Source of the DNA: Parabacteroides sp.
GTDB taxonomy: Bacteria > Bacteroidota > Bacteroidia > Bacteroidales > Tannerellaceae
Assembly: GCA_020026285.1 (NCBI GenBank)
Contig: JAHHQS010000004.1
Span: forward strand, 1 to 60,487
DNA: 60,487 nt
Direction: 5' to 3'
Shown here: positions 26,827-34,924 of the stretch, piece by piece
Layout: every line of letters begins with the position of its first letter
How positions within the stretch are numbered: position 1 is the first letter of the stretch
Program-made: the position numbers and the translations under genes
Notes under the pieces: generated by a model
Told to the model about the DNA's origin: nothing
The model's database searches: none
What the model saw: only the letters and a program-made list of their open reading frames with translations

Positions 26827-28599
26827 ATGAATCAATTTAAGAGCTTAATACAAACTTGCGTACTAAGTTTCGCCAGTTTGTTTTGTTTCGCACAAGACAA
26901 TTCCACATTCAAACACACTATTGAACAGGGTGAAACGGTATATGCCATCGCAACCATGTATGGTGTAAGCACTGAAGCTATTTATAAACTTAATCCTGGG
27001 AGTAAGGAAGGTATCAAAGTTGGAGAAATTTTATTAATCCCACAAAAAGACAGACAGGTTGTTCAGACACAAGATTCCGAATCATATATTTATCATACGA
27101 TCGGAGCTAAAGAAACTCTTTATGCTGTGTCCATGAAGTATAAAGTTCCTGCACAGTATATTGTCAAAGCCAATCCGGGACTTTCTGTAAAGACATTCCA
27201 AATAGGACGTACAATCCGGATTCCTTCTGCTAAAATCCAATCTTCAAATTCTGAGGAAAAAGTGGCTGAAACAGAAACTCAGACCAAAATGATTGAATAT
27301 ACAGTCCGTAGAAAAGAAACTCTTTACAAGATCTGTAGAAAATTCAATGTTTCCAGTTTTGAATTGATAAAAGCCAACCCAAAACTAAAGAAAGGTTTGA
27401 AAGGTGGCATGAAACTCTTTATTCCTGTTAAAGAGACATTGACCCAAAAAGGTGATAGCGATACAGAAAATTTCATTCAATCTGAATCAGAAGTGAATGC
27501 TATGTTATCAGCATCCAAACCAACAAAGGCTCTCAATCAGTTAAAAGTAGCTTTACTTTTACCTTTCAATCCAAGTTCAAGAAGTGCTGCGTCAACTCGA
27601 TTTATTGAATATTATGAAGGTATGCTTCTTGCTGTAGACAGTCTGAAAAATCAGGGCTTTTCTCTAGATCTATCTGTTTATGATACAAGCAACGGAACGA
27701 CCAGTGTACAGAAAGTTCTTTCCGGAGAAACACTTCCTAAAACAGACTTGATTATCGGTGCCGTAAAGAATGATGAGATTAAGATGATTGCTGATTTTGC
27801 AAAGAAACACAATATAAAATACGTTATTCCATTCACTTCGAAGAATGATGATGTATTATCCAATGCTTGTGTCTTCCAGGTCAACACGCCTCATTCTTAT
27901 TTGTATTCAAAGGCTGCCGAACAAGGTTGCAGACTTTTTGCAAAAGATAATATCATCTTTGTAAATATCCACGATAAGGGAGAAAAGAAATCATTCATCA
28001 AAACTTTCCAAGAAGAATTGAAAGACAAGCATATACCTTTTAAGGAACTTTCATATAATCCAGAAACTTTTGCTGAAGACATTGATTCTCTTTACATGGT
28101 AGATCATGTTCGAAACGTAGTTATTCCAACATCTTCTTCATTAGAAGCTTTACAAAAGGTAAAGACTCCACTAAGAATGCTTGCCGAAACCCAGACCGAT
28201 TATACAATCGCTATGTTTGGTTATCCGGAATGGCAGACTTATATAAAAGAAGCTTTAGACGATTTCTATGCTCTCGATACATATATATATACGAATTTCT
28301 ATGCGGACAACTTATCGAAGCCAATGCACGACTACTATAACAAATACAAAACCTGGTATAGTAAGAATCTGATCAATACTTATCCGAAATATGGTGTACT
28401 AGGTTTTGATACAGGTATGTTCTTTTTTGGAGCAATGAAAAAGTATGGTGCCAACTTCGAAGAATATTTAGATAATATCCATTATCCAAGTATTCAGACT
28501 GGATTTGAATTTCATCGTGTAAATAATTGGGGTGGATTTATCAATACTAATATTTTCATCGTACATTATAACAAAGATTTCACCGTAACTCGCGAATAA
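26827..28599 (+). CDS. Periplasmic protein with three LysM domains and a type 1 periplasmic-binding-protein domain
   Basis: This 590-residue exported protein has signal peptide MNQFKSLIQTCVLSFASLFCFAQ. Three LysM peptidoglycan-binding repeats lie at about 29-72, 87-133 and 156-200 (HTIEQGETVYAIATMYGV, HTIGAKETLYAVSMKY, YTVRRKETLYKICRKF). From about 240 to the end it resembles the leucine-binding-type periplasmic fold (QLKVALLLPFNPS, FIEYYEGMLLAVDSL, NDEIKMIADFAKKHNIKYVIPF). No transporter genes are adjacent. By analogy with LpoA, a periplasmic-binding-fold activator of a peptidoglycan synthase, a role in cell-wall synthesis is a reasonable inference. It precedes the outer-membrane barrel gene by 8 bp. 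Confidence 0.85.
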   Translation: MNQFKSLIQTCVLSFASLFCFAQDNSTFKHTIEQGETVYAIATMYGVSTEAIYKLNPGSKEGIKVGEILLIPQKDRQVVQTQDSESYIYHTIGAKETLYAVSMKYKVPAQYIVKANPGLSVKTFQIGRTIRIPSAKIQSSNSEEKVAETETQTKMIEYTVRRKETLYKICRKFNVSSFELIKANPKLKKGLKGGMKLFIPVKETLTQKGDSDTENFIQSESEVNAMLSASKPTKALNQLKVALLLPFNPSSRSAASTRFIEYYEGMLLAVDSLKNQGFSLDLSVYDTSNGTTSVQKVLSGETLPKTDLIIGAVKNDEIKMIADFAKKHNIKYVIPFTSKNDDVLSNACVFQVNTPHSYLYSKAAEQGCRLFAKDNIIFVNIHDKGEKKSFIKTFQEELKDKHIPFKELSYNPETFAEDIDSLYMVDHVRNVVIPTSSSLEALQKVKTPLRMLAETQTDYTIAMFGYPEWQTYIKEALDDFYALDTYIYTNFYADNLSKPMHDYYNKYKTWYSKNLINTYPKYGVLGFDTGMFFFGAMKKYGANFEEYLDNIHYPSIQTGFEFHRVNNWGGFINTNIFIVHYNKDFTVTRE

Positions 28600-28607
28600 A
28601 AGGAAGA

Positions 28608-29276
28608 ATGAAAAGATATTTATTTCTTATTGCATTATTGCTCATATCGAACGTATGGTTCGGAGAAGCCAAGACAAAAAAATTCAAACAGGACTTGGCC
28701 ATCGGAGCTTCCTTTGGTATGAACTTTTCCAGTATCTCTTTTACTCCTAAAGTAAACCAGTCAATGCATCAAGGTTTTCAAGGAGGTCTGAGTCTGCGCT
28801 GGATTACAGAAAAACATTTAGGTCTTCAAGCTGAATTAAACTTCACCCAAATGGGATGGAAAGAAGAGTTTGAAGAGCAACCTGAATTTGAATATAGCAG
28901 AACTATCAATTATATAGATATGCCTTTTCTGACACATATCTATTTTGGTAGTGATAAATTTAGAGTTTTTGTAAATCTGGGTCCGAAAGTAGGCTTTTCA
29001 ATTGGAGAAAGTACAAACAGCAATCTGAACGGAGCTGAACCGAACAGAAACAACATGCAGCATGATATGCCTATTCAAAAGAAATTTGACTGGGGACTTT
29101 GTGGTGGACCAGGAATTGAATTAGCAACAGGCATCGGCCACTTCCTGCTGGAAGGCCGATACTATTATGCTTTAGGGGATATCTATAACAGTCAGAAGAA
29201 AGATCCGTTTGCACGTTCCGCCAGCCAGGTGATCAGTGTCAAACTAACTTACCTCTTCTCACTTTGGAAGAAATAA
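28608..29276 (+). CDS. PorT-family-type outer-membrane beta-barrel protein
   Basis: This 222-residue protein has signal peptide MKRYLFLIALLLISNVWFGEA. An eight-strand-type barrel follows, seen as alternating hydrophobic strands (LAIGASFGMNFSS, GLSLRWITEKHLGLQAELNF, YIDMPFLTHIYF, RVFVNLGPKVGFSIG, HFLLEGRYYYALGDIYN). The generic domain (OMP_b-brl_2) is widespread, so this does not show that it is the secretion protein PorT. It is probably cotranscribed with the LysM protein (8-bp gap) and may work with it at the outer membrane. Confidence 0.75.
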   Translation: MKRYLFLIALLLISNVWFGEAKTKKFKQDLAIGASFGMNFSSISFTPKVNQSMHQGFQGGLSLRWITEKHLGLQAELNFTQMGWKEEFEEQPEFEYSRTINYIDMPFLTHIYFGSDKFRVFVNLGPKVGFSIGESTNSNLNGAEPNRNNMQHDMPIQKKFDWGLCGGPGIELATGIGHFLLEGRYYYALGDIYNSQKKDPFARSASQVISVKLTYLFSLWKK

Positions 29277-29309
29277 TCAGATCAGAATATTTATAAGATC
29301 CGCTCGTTT

Positions 29310-29984
29310 TCACTTTAACAAATCAGGTCGAAGACGAGCGGTTCTTTCCTGAGCCTGCTGCAAACGCCACTCTTCTATCTTTCTCTGGTGTCCAGACAAT
29401 AATACATCCGGAACTTTCCATCCTTTATAATCAGCAGGACGTGTATAAACCGGTGGAGCCAGCAAATCATCCTGGAAAGAATCAGATAAAGCGCTCTGTT
29501 CATCTCCTATTGCCCCCGGAATCAGACGAACGATAGCGTCTGTAATAATAGCAGCGGCCAATTCCCCTCCGGTAAGCACATAATCACCTACAGAAATCTC
29601 TTTTGTTATCAGATGCTCACGAATTCTATAATCGATACCTTTATAATGTCCACAAAGAATAATCAAATTATTCATCATCGACATCGTATTTGCCATAGGC
29701 TGATTAAAAGTCTCACCATCTGGTGAAGTATAAATCACTTCATCATATTCACGTTCACTTTTCAATGCAGTTATAGCACGATCAATCGGTTCTATCTGCA
29801 TAACCATTCCGGCCTCACCTCCAAAAGGATAATCATCTACCCTACGCCATTTGTTAGTCGTATAATCACGCAGATTATGTAAATGAATTTCAGCCAGACC
29901 TTTGTCCTGAGCACGCTTTACGATAGAACAATTTATCGTTCCTTCTATCATTTCCGGCAAAACGGTTAAAATATCAATACGCAT
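29310..29984 (-). CDS. trmD: tRNA (guanine-37-N1)-methyltransferase
   Basis: It methylates G37 of tRNAs with SAM, preventing frameshifts. It has 224 residues. The SPOUT knot is seen in [12 protein letters not shown] and [12 protein letters not shown], and the N-terminus [12 protein letters not shown] is typical. The C-terminus has [14 protein letters not shown]. It is a single gene, convergent with the barrel gene. A weak stem (CCGCTCGT/ACGAGCGG, 29300-29341) spans its 3' end. Its 5' side faces the 22-bp palindrome array. Confidence 0.95.
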   Translation of the reverse strand: MRIDILTVLPEMIEGTINCSIVKRAQDKGLAEIHLHNLRDYTTNKWRRVDDYPFGGEAGMVMQIEPIDRAITALKSEREYDEVIYTSPDGETFNQPMANTMSMMNNLIILCGHYKGIDYRIREHLITKEISVGDYVLTGGELAAAIITDAIVRLIPGAIGDEQSALSDSFQDDLLAPPVYTRPADYKGWKVPDVLLSGHQRKIEEWRLQQAQERTARLRPDLLK

Positions 29985-30042
29985 ATTTATTCAATACATT
30001 TATTACTTTCTGTTTTCACTCGAAAAAGATATCTTTTCCTCC

Positions 30043-30174
30043 TGTCTTTTCATCTTTCCACCCAAGTGGAAAGAGTGAACCACCTAAGTGGAAAGATCGT
30101 TCCACCAAGGTGGAAAGAGTGGACCACAAGGGTGGAAAGATAAAACCATCCAGGCGATAGAACAAATCACCCGG
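30043..30174. repeat. Array of CCAC-N4-GTGG palindromes on a 22-bp period
   Basis: Four palindromes, centred at 30063.5, 30085.5, 30107.5 and 30129.5, repeat exactly every 22 bp. The arms are CTTTCCAC/GTGGAAAG, CCAC/GTGG, TTCCACC/GGTGGAA (2-nt centre) and CCAC/GTGG. The linkers share GTGGAAAGA. Two more 22-nt units (30131-30174) are decayed. The array fills the divergent gap between trmD and the yfcE-like gene (370 bp), which otherwise holds the yfcE promoter and no gene. It is not a CRISPR: there are no spacers and the period is too short. Confidence 0.8.
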
Positions 30175-30295
30175 AAAAGATAAATTTTCCTTGGCAAAGA
30201 TATAAAAAAGTTATCAGATAGCTGAAATCCCGAAAGCCCCATAGAACAGGTTTATAATCGTTCTCTTTCGAACAAAATTGACTCTTTACATGTTT

Positions 30296-30331
30296 TTTGT
30301 ATTTTTTAATTCGAATATCTTGTTAATTTTG
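30296..30331 (+). promoter_or_regulatory. Promoter of the yfcE-like gene; decides its start
   Basis: The -7 box TAATTTTG is at 30324-30331 and TTTG at 30296-30299, spaced 24 bp (slightly long). An ATG at 30333 would lie before the transcription start, so the ATG at 30354 is used. Confidence 0.5.
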
Positions 30332-30353
30332 TATGACTAAAAAGGGTTTACTT

Positions 30354-30881
30354 ATGAAATATATGCTCCTTTCTGACATTCATAGGTCAGAAACTACTTT
30401 ACAGAAAGCATTAGAACAGTTTCATCTGATGAAATGCGACTTTTTGTGTATTTTAGGGGACATACTTAACTATGGACCGCGAAATCCTTTACCTGAAGGT
30501 TTAAATGCCAAAGGAGTTGTTGAATTACTGAATCCACTGGCTGATAAAATTATCGCTATCCGTGGAAATTGCGACTCGGAAGTTGACCAGATGCTGCTGG
30601 ATTTTCCTTGTATGGCAGATTATGCTCTCATAATCGACGAAGGAAAAAGACTTTTCCTCACACACGGACATGTATATAATGAAAGCCATCTACCTAAAGG
30701 GAAAATAGATTTTCTTTTTTGTGGTCACACTCATATCTGGAAACTGGAACAAAAAGAGAACTACATTCTTTGTAATACGGGTTCCATTACATTACCCAAA
30801 CAAAATAATCCGGCAACTTTTGCCGTTTATGAGAATGGGAAAATCGAAATGTTCCTGCTAAATGGAGAAAAGATAAATTAA
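30354..30881 (+). CDS. yfcE: YfcE-like metallophosphodiesterase
   Basis: This 175-residue calcineurin-like phosphoesterase is predicted to bind Mn2+ and cleave phosphodiesters in the cytoplasm. Motifs are LLSDIH (D-x-H), LGDILNYGPR (GD), RGNCDSE (GNCD), LTHGHVY and FCGHTH. The natural substrate of the family is unknown. The start was chosen over an ATG 21 bp upstream on promoter position. It gives the usual N-terminus just before the first metal motif. Confidence 0.88.
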   Translation: MKYMLLSDIHRSETTLQKALEQFHLMKCDFLCILGDILNYGPRNPLPEGLNAKGVVELLNPLADKIIAIRGNCDSEVDQMLLDFPCMADYALIIDEGKRLFLTHGHVYNESHLPKGKIDFLFCGHTHIWKLEQKENYILCNTGSITLPKQNNPATFAVYENGKIEMFLLNGEKIN

Positions 30882-30949
30882 ACCTCTCTATACCAACAAA
30901 AAGATTTTTTGTTTGTTATTTGAATAAATAGACTTAATAAGATAAAAAT

Positions 30950-31486
30950 ATGAAAACATCAAACATTAACATTTTACGTGGAATCCTATCCCTCGGTTTA
31001 GGCTTTGTTTTAATTATGTGGCCAGAAGCAGCCATTATTTACATGATTATGGTTATAGGAGCCTGCTTCTTGCTTCCTGGAATATATTCAATCATTGGAT
31101 ATTTTATGAGAGACAAAGAAGCAGAAACGGCATCACCAATGTTTCCTCTTGACGGACTTGGCAGTTTGTTACTTGGAGCATGGCTACTTATCACTCCTCA
31201 CTTTTTCGTAAACATTCTGATGTATTTACTGGGAGCTATACTTTTGCTGGCAGGTATTCAGCAACTATCACAATTATTCAAAGCCAGGAAATGGACTAAA
31301 GTACCGTTCTTGTTTTACGTTCTTCCATCGTTGATTTTCATTGCAGGTCTTGTCATGTTAATCTACCCGATGGATGTGATTGCTAACACCCTGACTATTT
31401 TCGGTATTGCAATAGCATTCTACGGAGCGAACGAATTACTTAACTGGTATAAATTCAGAAAGAAAGATTACATTCAACTGGACTAA
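30950..31486 (+). CDS. DUF308 (HdeD-like) membrane protein
   Basis: This 178-residue protein has six hydrophobic segments in three hairpins, the DUF308 pattern (LRGILSLGLGFVLIMWPE, GLGSLLLGAWLLITPHF, LLLAGIQQLSQL). In E. coli the family member HdeD is linked to acid resistance; the role here is unknown. It begins 68 bp after the yfcE-like gene on the same strand and ends 5 bp from a convergent AraC gene, with no clear terminator between. Confidence 0.75.
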   Translation: MKTSNINILRGILSLGLGFVLIMWPEAAIIYMIMVIGACFLLPGIYSIIGYFMRDKEAETASPMFPLDGLGSLLLGAWLLITPHFFVNILMYLLGAILLLAGIQQLSQLFKARKWTKVPFLFYVLPSLIFIAGLVMLIYPMDVIANTLTIFGIAIAFYGANELLNWYKFRKKDYIQLD

Positions 31487-31491
31487 ATATC

Positions 31492-32379
31492 CTATCGATG
31501 TTTTTTCCGGTAACCTAAAGGAGAGACACCCGTCCTCTTCTTGAAAAACTTTCCGAAGGTGGATTGATCAGCAAAATTCAATGAAAGAGCTATTTCATGC
31601 ATGGAAACATCTGAAGTCTTCAACATGATTTTAGCTTCCTGCAACAGAGTTTCTTCAATCCACTTATAAGGAGGTTTTCCCGACAGTTTCTTTAATATTA
31701 TCGACAGGTATTGCGGGGTGATTGACAGCTTGTCGGCATAAAAAAACACCCCATGTTCTTTTTTAAAGTTTTGATATAAAAGACGTAAAAAGGAATCGAA
31801 AACTTCTTCACTTCTGGATAAAGATGGAATCTTAATATACTCATCCCTTTCCAAATAGATATTTTCCATCTCTATAAAAAAGTTTATCAGCACATTCTGG
31901 AGCAACATTCTATGTAGATTATGCTTTTTCAACAAAATTGTCTTTCTGATCTGTACAAAACAATCTTCAAGCACCTTCATCTCTTGCTGACTCAATAAAA
32001 CAGCAGGATTTTTTCGAATATTCATATACTGAATCATTGAAGAAAAGTTATTCGCCAACACAGCCTGTTCCAGAAATGAACGAGAAACTAACAACAACAG
32101 TCCCTTATAATTTTCACTTGCACTTAAAATCTTGCTAATATGCGAAGGCATTATAATGACCATTGAGTTTGCCTCTACCTTATAATAAGTATAATCCAAA
32201 CTGATTTCTACAGTACCTTCAAGCACTAACAGCACCTGCAAGGCACTTGTCCTGACAGGCTGAGAGGAAGAAGATAAATATTCATCCAAATTGGCAATCA
32301 ACACATCCTTTTCATAACAATCATAATCCGACATGTTAGCTTTCAACGTTCTAAAACTGATTATCGGCAATTCAATCAT
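31492..32379 (-). CDS. AraC-family transcriptional regulator
   Basis: This 295-residue protein has an N-terminal cupin-like sensing domain (about 15-170) and a C-terminal AraC pair of helix-turn-helices (about 195-295). Signs are FYADKLSITPQYLSIILKKL and the second recognition part LNFADQSTFGKFFKKRTGVS with the signature PLGYRKK. The inducer is unknown. It is convergent with the DUF308 gene. A -7 box lies about 35 bp upstream. Confidence 0.85.
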   Translation of the reverse strand: MIELPIISFRTLKANMSDYDCYEKDVLIANLDEYLSSSSQPVRTSALQVLLVLEGTVEISLDYTYYKVEANSMVIIMPSHISKILSASENYKGLLLLVSRSFLEQAVLANNFSSMIQYMNIRKNPAVLLSQQEMKVLEDCFVQIRKTILLKKHNLHRMLLQNVLINFFIEMENIYLERDEYIKIPSLSRSEEVFDSFLRLLYQNFKKEHGVFFYADKLSITPQYLSIILKKLSGKPPYKWIEETLLQEAKIMLKTSDVSMHEIALSLNFADQSTFGKFFKKRTGVSPLGYRKKHR

Positions 32380-32413
32380 AAGCCTTCTTTTAATTGAAAA
32401 ATATTATAATATA

Positions 32414-32421
32414 CAAACATA
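32414..32421 (-). promoter_or_regulatory. -7 promoter box of the AraC gene
   Basis: The minus strand reads TATGTTTG (TAnnTTTG), 35 bp before the start at 32379. No -33 element is seen. Confidence 0.4.
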
Positions 32422-32530
32422 CAGAAAGATCCTGAGAAAAATTCATTTAACGAATAAAAACATACCATGTATACCTTCATATAAAAACAAATAAGTTTAT
32501 TATCCTCATTAATAATTAAAGGAAACAAAA

Positions 32531-32878
32531 TCATTCCCCTTTAAAACGATAAGAAATTCGACTTTCGGTAATATATTGTAGAATTTCAGAGAATAATGCT
32601 TTTACATCCGATGGACAAGAAAAATTATCACTATTGCCAAAAAGACGTTTAAAACAATCCGGTAATTGCAACAATGAAAGTTTCAGTTTCTTTGACAACA
32701 GAAAAGCTTCGTCAGGCCTGATATAAGCTATCTTTTTATAATTGAATTCGGGAGAATCATTGTACAGATGTTCAAATTCGACAATAAAATTCTTATTTTC
32801 ATCAAATCCGACTCGTATTGTGGCCCACACATCCAAATCCTCGTGCGACGACATAATCAATTGCTCCAAAACAATCAT
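32531..32878 (-). CDS. Unknown small cytoplasmic protein
   Basis: From the ATG at 32878 this is a 115-residue acidic-to-neutral protein with no signal peptide or TM segment. A GTG-started longer form and an internal ATG (MSSHEDLD) are alternatives. The middle reads as short strands (VWATIRVGFDENKNFIVEFEHL), followed by helices, possibly an alpha/beta fold. No family is recognised. It lies alone between the AraC gene and rplY on the minus strand. Confidence 0.6.
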   Translation of the reverse strand: MIVLEQLIMSSHEDLDVWATIRVGFDENKNFIVEFEHLYNDSPEFNYKKIAYIRPDEAFLLSKKLKLSLLQLPDCFKRLFGNSDNFSCPSDVKALFSEILQYITESRISYRFKGE

Positions 32879-33002
32879 CTTAATAATGTATATTATTTTG
32901 AACACAAGTTATTATTAATAACTAAATTTGCAAAATAATCAACCTTCTGATGAGACTAATAAAAAAACTCATAACATATAAGAATACTTTAACACAAAAA
33001 AA

Positions 33003-33034
33003 TTTGGACCATTAAAGAAAAAACACTACTTTTG
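33003..33034 (+). promoter_or_regulatory. Promoter of rplY, full -33/-7 match
   Basis: TTTG at 33003-33006 and TACTTTTG at 33027-33034 are spaced 20 bp, an exact fit to the Bacteroides housekeeping sigma consensus. The predicted transcript has a leader of about 80 nt before rplY. Confidence 0.75.
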
Positions 33035-33122
33035 CGCCGTTTTCTATCCGTGTGATGGGAAAATTAGAAAGCGAATTAGAAATAAACATTCTAGTTTTGA
33101 GTAACACATTCAATTATTTAAA

Positions 33123-33707
33123 ATGAAAACATTTCAATTAGAAGGTAAGTCAAGAGAGATCGCTGCAACTCCAGCAGATCAGAAAAGAGCTTTGAAAGCT
33201 TTGCGTAAAAACAATGAAATTCCTGCTGTATTATACGGTGGTGAAAAAGTAATTCATTTTTCAGTAACAAACAATGCAGTTCGTAACTTGGTTTACACTC
33301 CAAACATCTACGTTGTAGAATTAACAATCGATGGTGTTAAAAGAACAGTTGTAATGAAAGAACTTCAGTTCCACCCAGTAACTGACGCAATTCTTCACAT
33401 CGACTTCTTGGAAGTATCTCCAGCAAAACCAATCGTAATGGAAGTTCCTGTTGTATTGGAAGGTCATGCTGAAGGTGTTAAAGCCGGTGGTAAACTTCAG
33501 TTACAGATGAGAAGACTTAAAGTTAGAGCTCCTTACACTGAAATCCCTGAAAAATTGGTTATCAACGTTGACCATTTAGGTTTAGGTAAAACTATGCAGG
33601 TTGGTGAAATCCACTTCGAAGGTTTGGAAATTACTAACGCTAAGAATGCAGTTGTTTGCGCTGTTCAGTTGACTCGTGCCGCTCGTGGTGCACAGGCTAA
33701 CGCTTAA
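33123..33707 (+). CDS. rplY: Ribosomal protein L25, CTC/TL5 form
   Basis: It binds 5S rRNA in the large ribosomal subunit. It has 194 residues, the long form with an N-terminal L25 domain (about 1-90) and a C-terminal TL5 beta domain (about 100-185), as in CTC proteins. The N-terminus (MKTFQLEGKSREIAATPADQ) and ILHIDFLEVS are typical. It has a strong promoter. The terminator before pth suggests that much of the transcription stops here. Confidence 0.93.
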   Translation: MKTFQLEGKSREIAATPADQKRALKALRKNNEIPAVLYGGEKVIHFSVTNNAVRNLVYTPNIYVVELTIDGVKRTVVMKELQFHPVTDAILHIDFLEVSPAKPIVMEVPVVLEGHAEGVKAGGKLQLQMRRLKVRAPYTEIPEKLVINVDHLGLGKTMQVGEIHFEGLEITNAKNAVVCAVQLTRAARGAQANA

Positions 33708-33784
33708 TCTATTATATCTTTATATATTTAGATTTTTCTCAAGAAATATATTTTACAAAATAAAATATAAAGATTTAGTCTTAA

Positions 33785-33825
33785 AAAGGGGTTTGTTCAT
33801 TCAGAATAAACCCCTTTACTTTTCT
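33785..33825 (+). terminator. Intrinsic terminator after rplY
   Basis: Arms AAAGGGGTTT and AAACCCCTTT with a 13-nt loop are followed by ACTTTTCTT. It lies 28 bp before pth, so pth is probably read partly by read-through. Confidence 0.75.
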
Positions 33826-33845
33826 TACCAAACTATTTTATTAGA

Positions 33846-34409
33846 ATGAAATACTTAATTACCGGTTTAGGAAATATTGGATCTGAATATATGGGAACTC
33901 GTCATAATATCGGGTTCAGAGTTGTCAATCGTCTGGTTGATCAGGCTGGAGCCAGGTTCACCGACGAAAGATATGGCGCCGTTGCCAGAATGAGAGTAAA
34001 GAACTGTGAATTAATCGTTCTGAAGCCAAACACTTATATGAATTTAAGTGGAAATGCCGTTCGTTTCTGGCTGCAAAAAGAAAATATTCCAATAGAAAAT
34101 CTATTGATTATTGTAGACGACCTGGCGCTGCCGTTCGGAACATTGCGATTAAAGCCAAAAGGTAGTGATGCCGGGCACAATGGTTTGAAAAATATAGCTC
34201 AGATGCTGAATACTCAAAACTATGCCCGCTTGCGTTTCGGATTAGGTAACGATTTTCCCAAAGGAGGTCAAATAGATTTTGTACTTGGCCAATTTCCTCA
34301 GGAAGAATTAAATCTGATGCCGGATATTCTGGACCATGCCGTAGAAATTATCAAAAGCTTTTGTCTGGCCGGTATACAAATAACAATGAATCAATTCAAC
34401 AATAAATAA
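33846..34409 (+). CDS. pth: Peptidyl-tRNA hydrolase
   Basis: It recycles tRNA by cleaving peptidyl-tRNA released from stalled ribosomes. It has 187 residues. The catalytic His20 is in GTRHNIGF, and [17 protein letters not shown] and [10 protein letters not shown] are the family blocks. It follows rplY and precedes hslR by 5 bp, a translation-quality cluster common in bacteria. Confidence 0.95.
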   Translation: MKYLITGLGNIGSEYMGTRHNIGFRVVNRLVDQAGARFTDERYGAVARMRVKNCELIVLKPNTYMNLSGNAVRFWLQKENIPIENLLIIVDDLALPFGTLRLKPKGSDAGHNGLKNIAQMLNTQNYARLRFGLGNDFPKGGQIDFVLGQFPQEELNLMPDILDHAVEIIKSFCLAGIQITMNQFNNK

Positions 34410-34414
34410 AAAAC

Positions 34415-34852
34415 ATGAACGAAGTTCGTATTGATAAATGGATGTGGGCTGTACGTATCTTCAAGACACGTAGCATAGCTGCTGAAGCTTGTAAGAAAGG
34501 CCGTATCATGATTGGCGGAGTAACCGTTAAACCTGCAAGAATGATCAAGGTTGGAGATATTATTCAAGTAAGAAAACCTCCAATAACTTTTTCGTTCAAG
34601 GTACTCGACTTATCTCAAAACAGAATGGGTGCCAAGCTTGTTCCTCAATTCATGGAGAATGTCACAACTCCTGATCAGTATGAAATATTAGAAATGAATC
34701 GAATCTCAGGATTTGTCAACAGAGCCAAAGGATTAGGACGCCCAACTAAAAAGGATCGCCGAGAACTGGAACAGTTCACTGGATCTGATTTCTATGAAAC
34801 TGAAGATGATTTCGATTTCGACTTCGATTTTGATTCTGATGATGAAGAATAA
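34415..34852 (+). CDS. hslR: S4-domain RNA-binding heat-shock protein (Hsp15-like)
   Basis: This 145-residue S4 protein is like Hsp15, which binds 50S subunits carrying stalled peptidyl-tRNA. The S4 domain is at the N-terminus (about 2-65): RIDKWMWAVRIFKTRSIAAE and GRIMIGGVTVKPARMIKVGD. The next stretch (about 95-120) is basic (RAKGLGRPTKKDRRELE). The last 17 residues are an acidic, nearly repetitive tail of D and F coded by runs of GAT/GAC-TTC. It pairs with pth (5-bp gap), which fits a joint role in rescuing stalled ribosomes. Confidence 0.88.
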   Translation: MNEVRIDKWMWAVRIFKTRSIAAEACKKGRIMIGGVTVKPARMIKVGDIIQVRKPPITFSFKVLDLSQNRMGAKLVPQFMENVTTPDQYEILEMNRISGFVNRAKGLGRPTKKDRRELEQFTGSDFYETEDDFDFDFDFDSDDEE

Positions 34853-34868
34853 AATTCTAAATGACAGA

Positions 34869-34899
34869 TTTGGGGGAAAACTAAAAACTATTATCTTTG
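34869..34899 (+). promoter_or_regulatory. Promoter of the unknown 419-residue gene
   Basis: TTTG at 34869-34872 and TATCTTTG at 34892-34899 are spaced 19 bp, a full match. The leader is about 20 nt. Confidence 0.7.
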
Positions 34900-34924
34900 T
34901 ATTTAAATTTATTAAAATATACAA

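Noticed and set aside
28608..29276. Type IX secretion component PorT itself
   Set aside because: The barrel domain is generic and no other secretion-machine genes adjoin it.
29300..29341. Terminator for the barrel gene inside trmD's 3' end
   Set aside because: The arms are only 8 bp with a 26-nt loop and lie partly in coding sequence; kept only as a remark under trmD.
30043..30174. Possible CRISPR array
   Set aside because: The period is 22 bp with no spacer sequence, the units are imperfect and self-complementary, and no cas genes are near.
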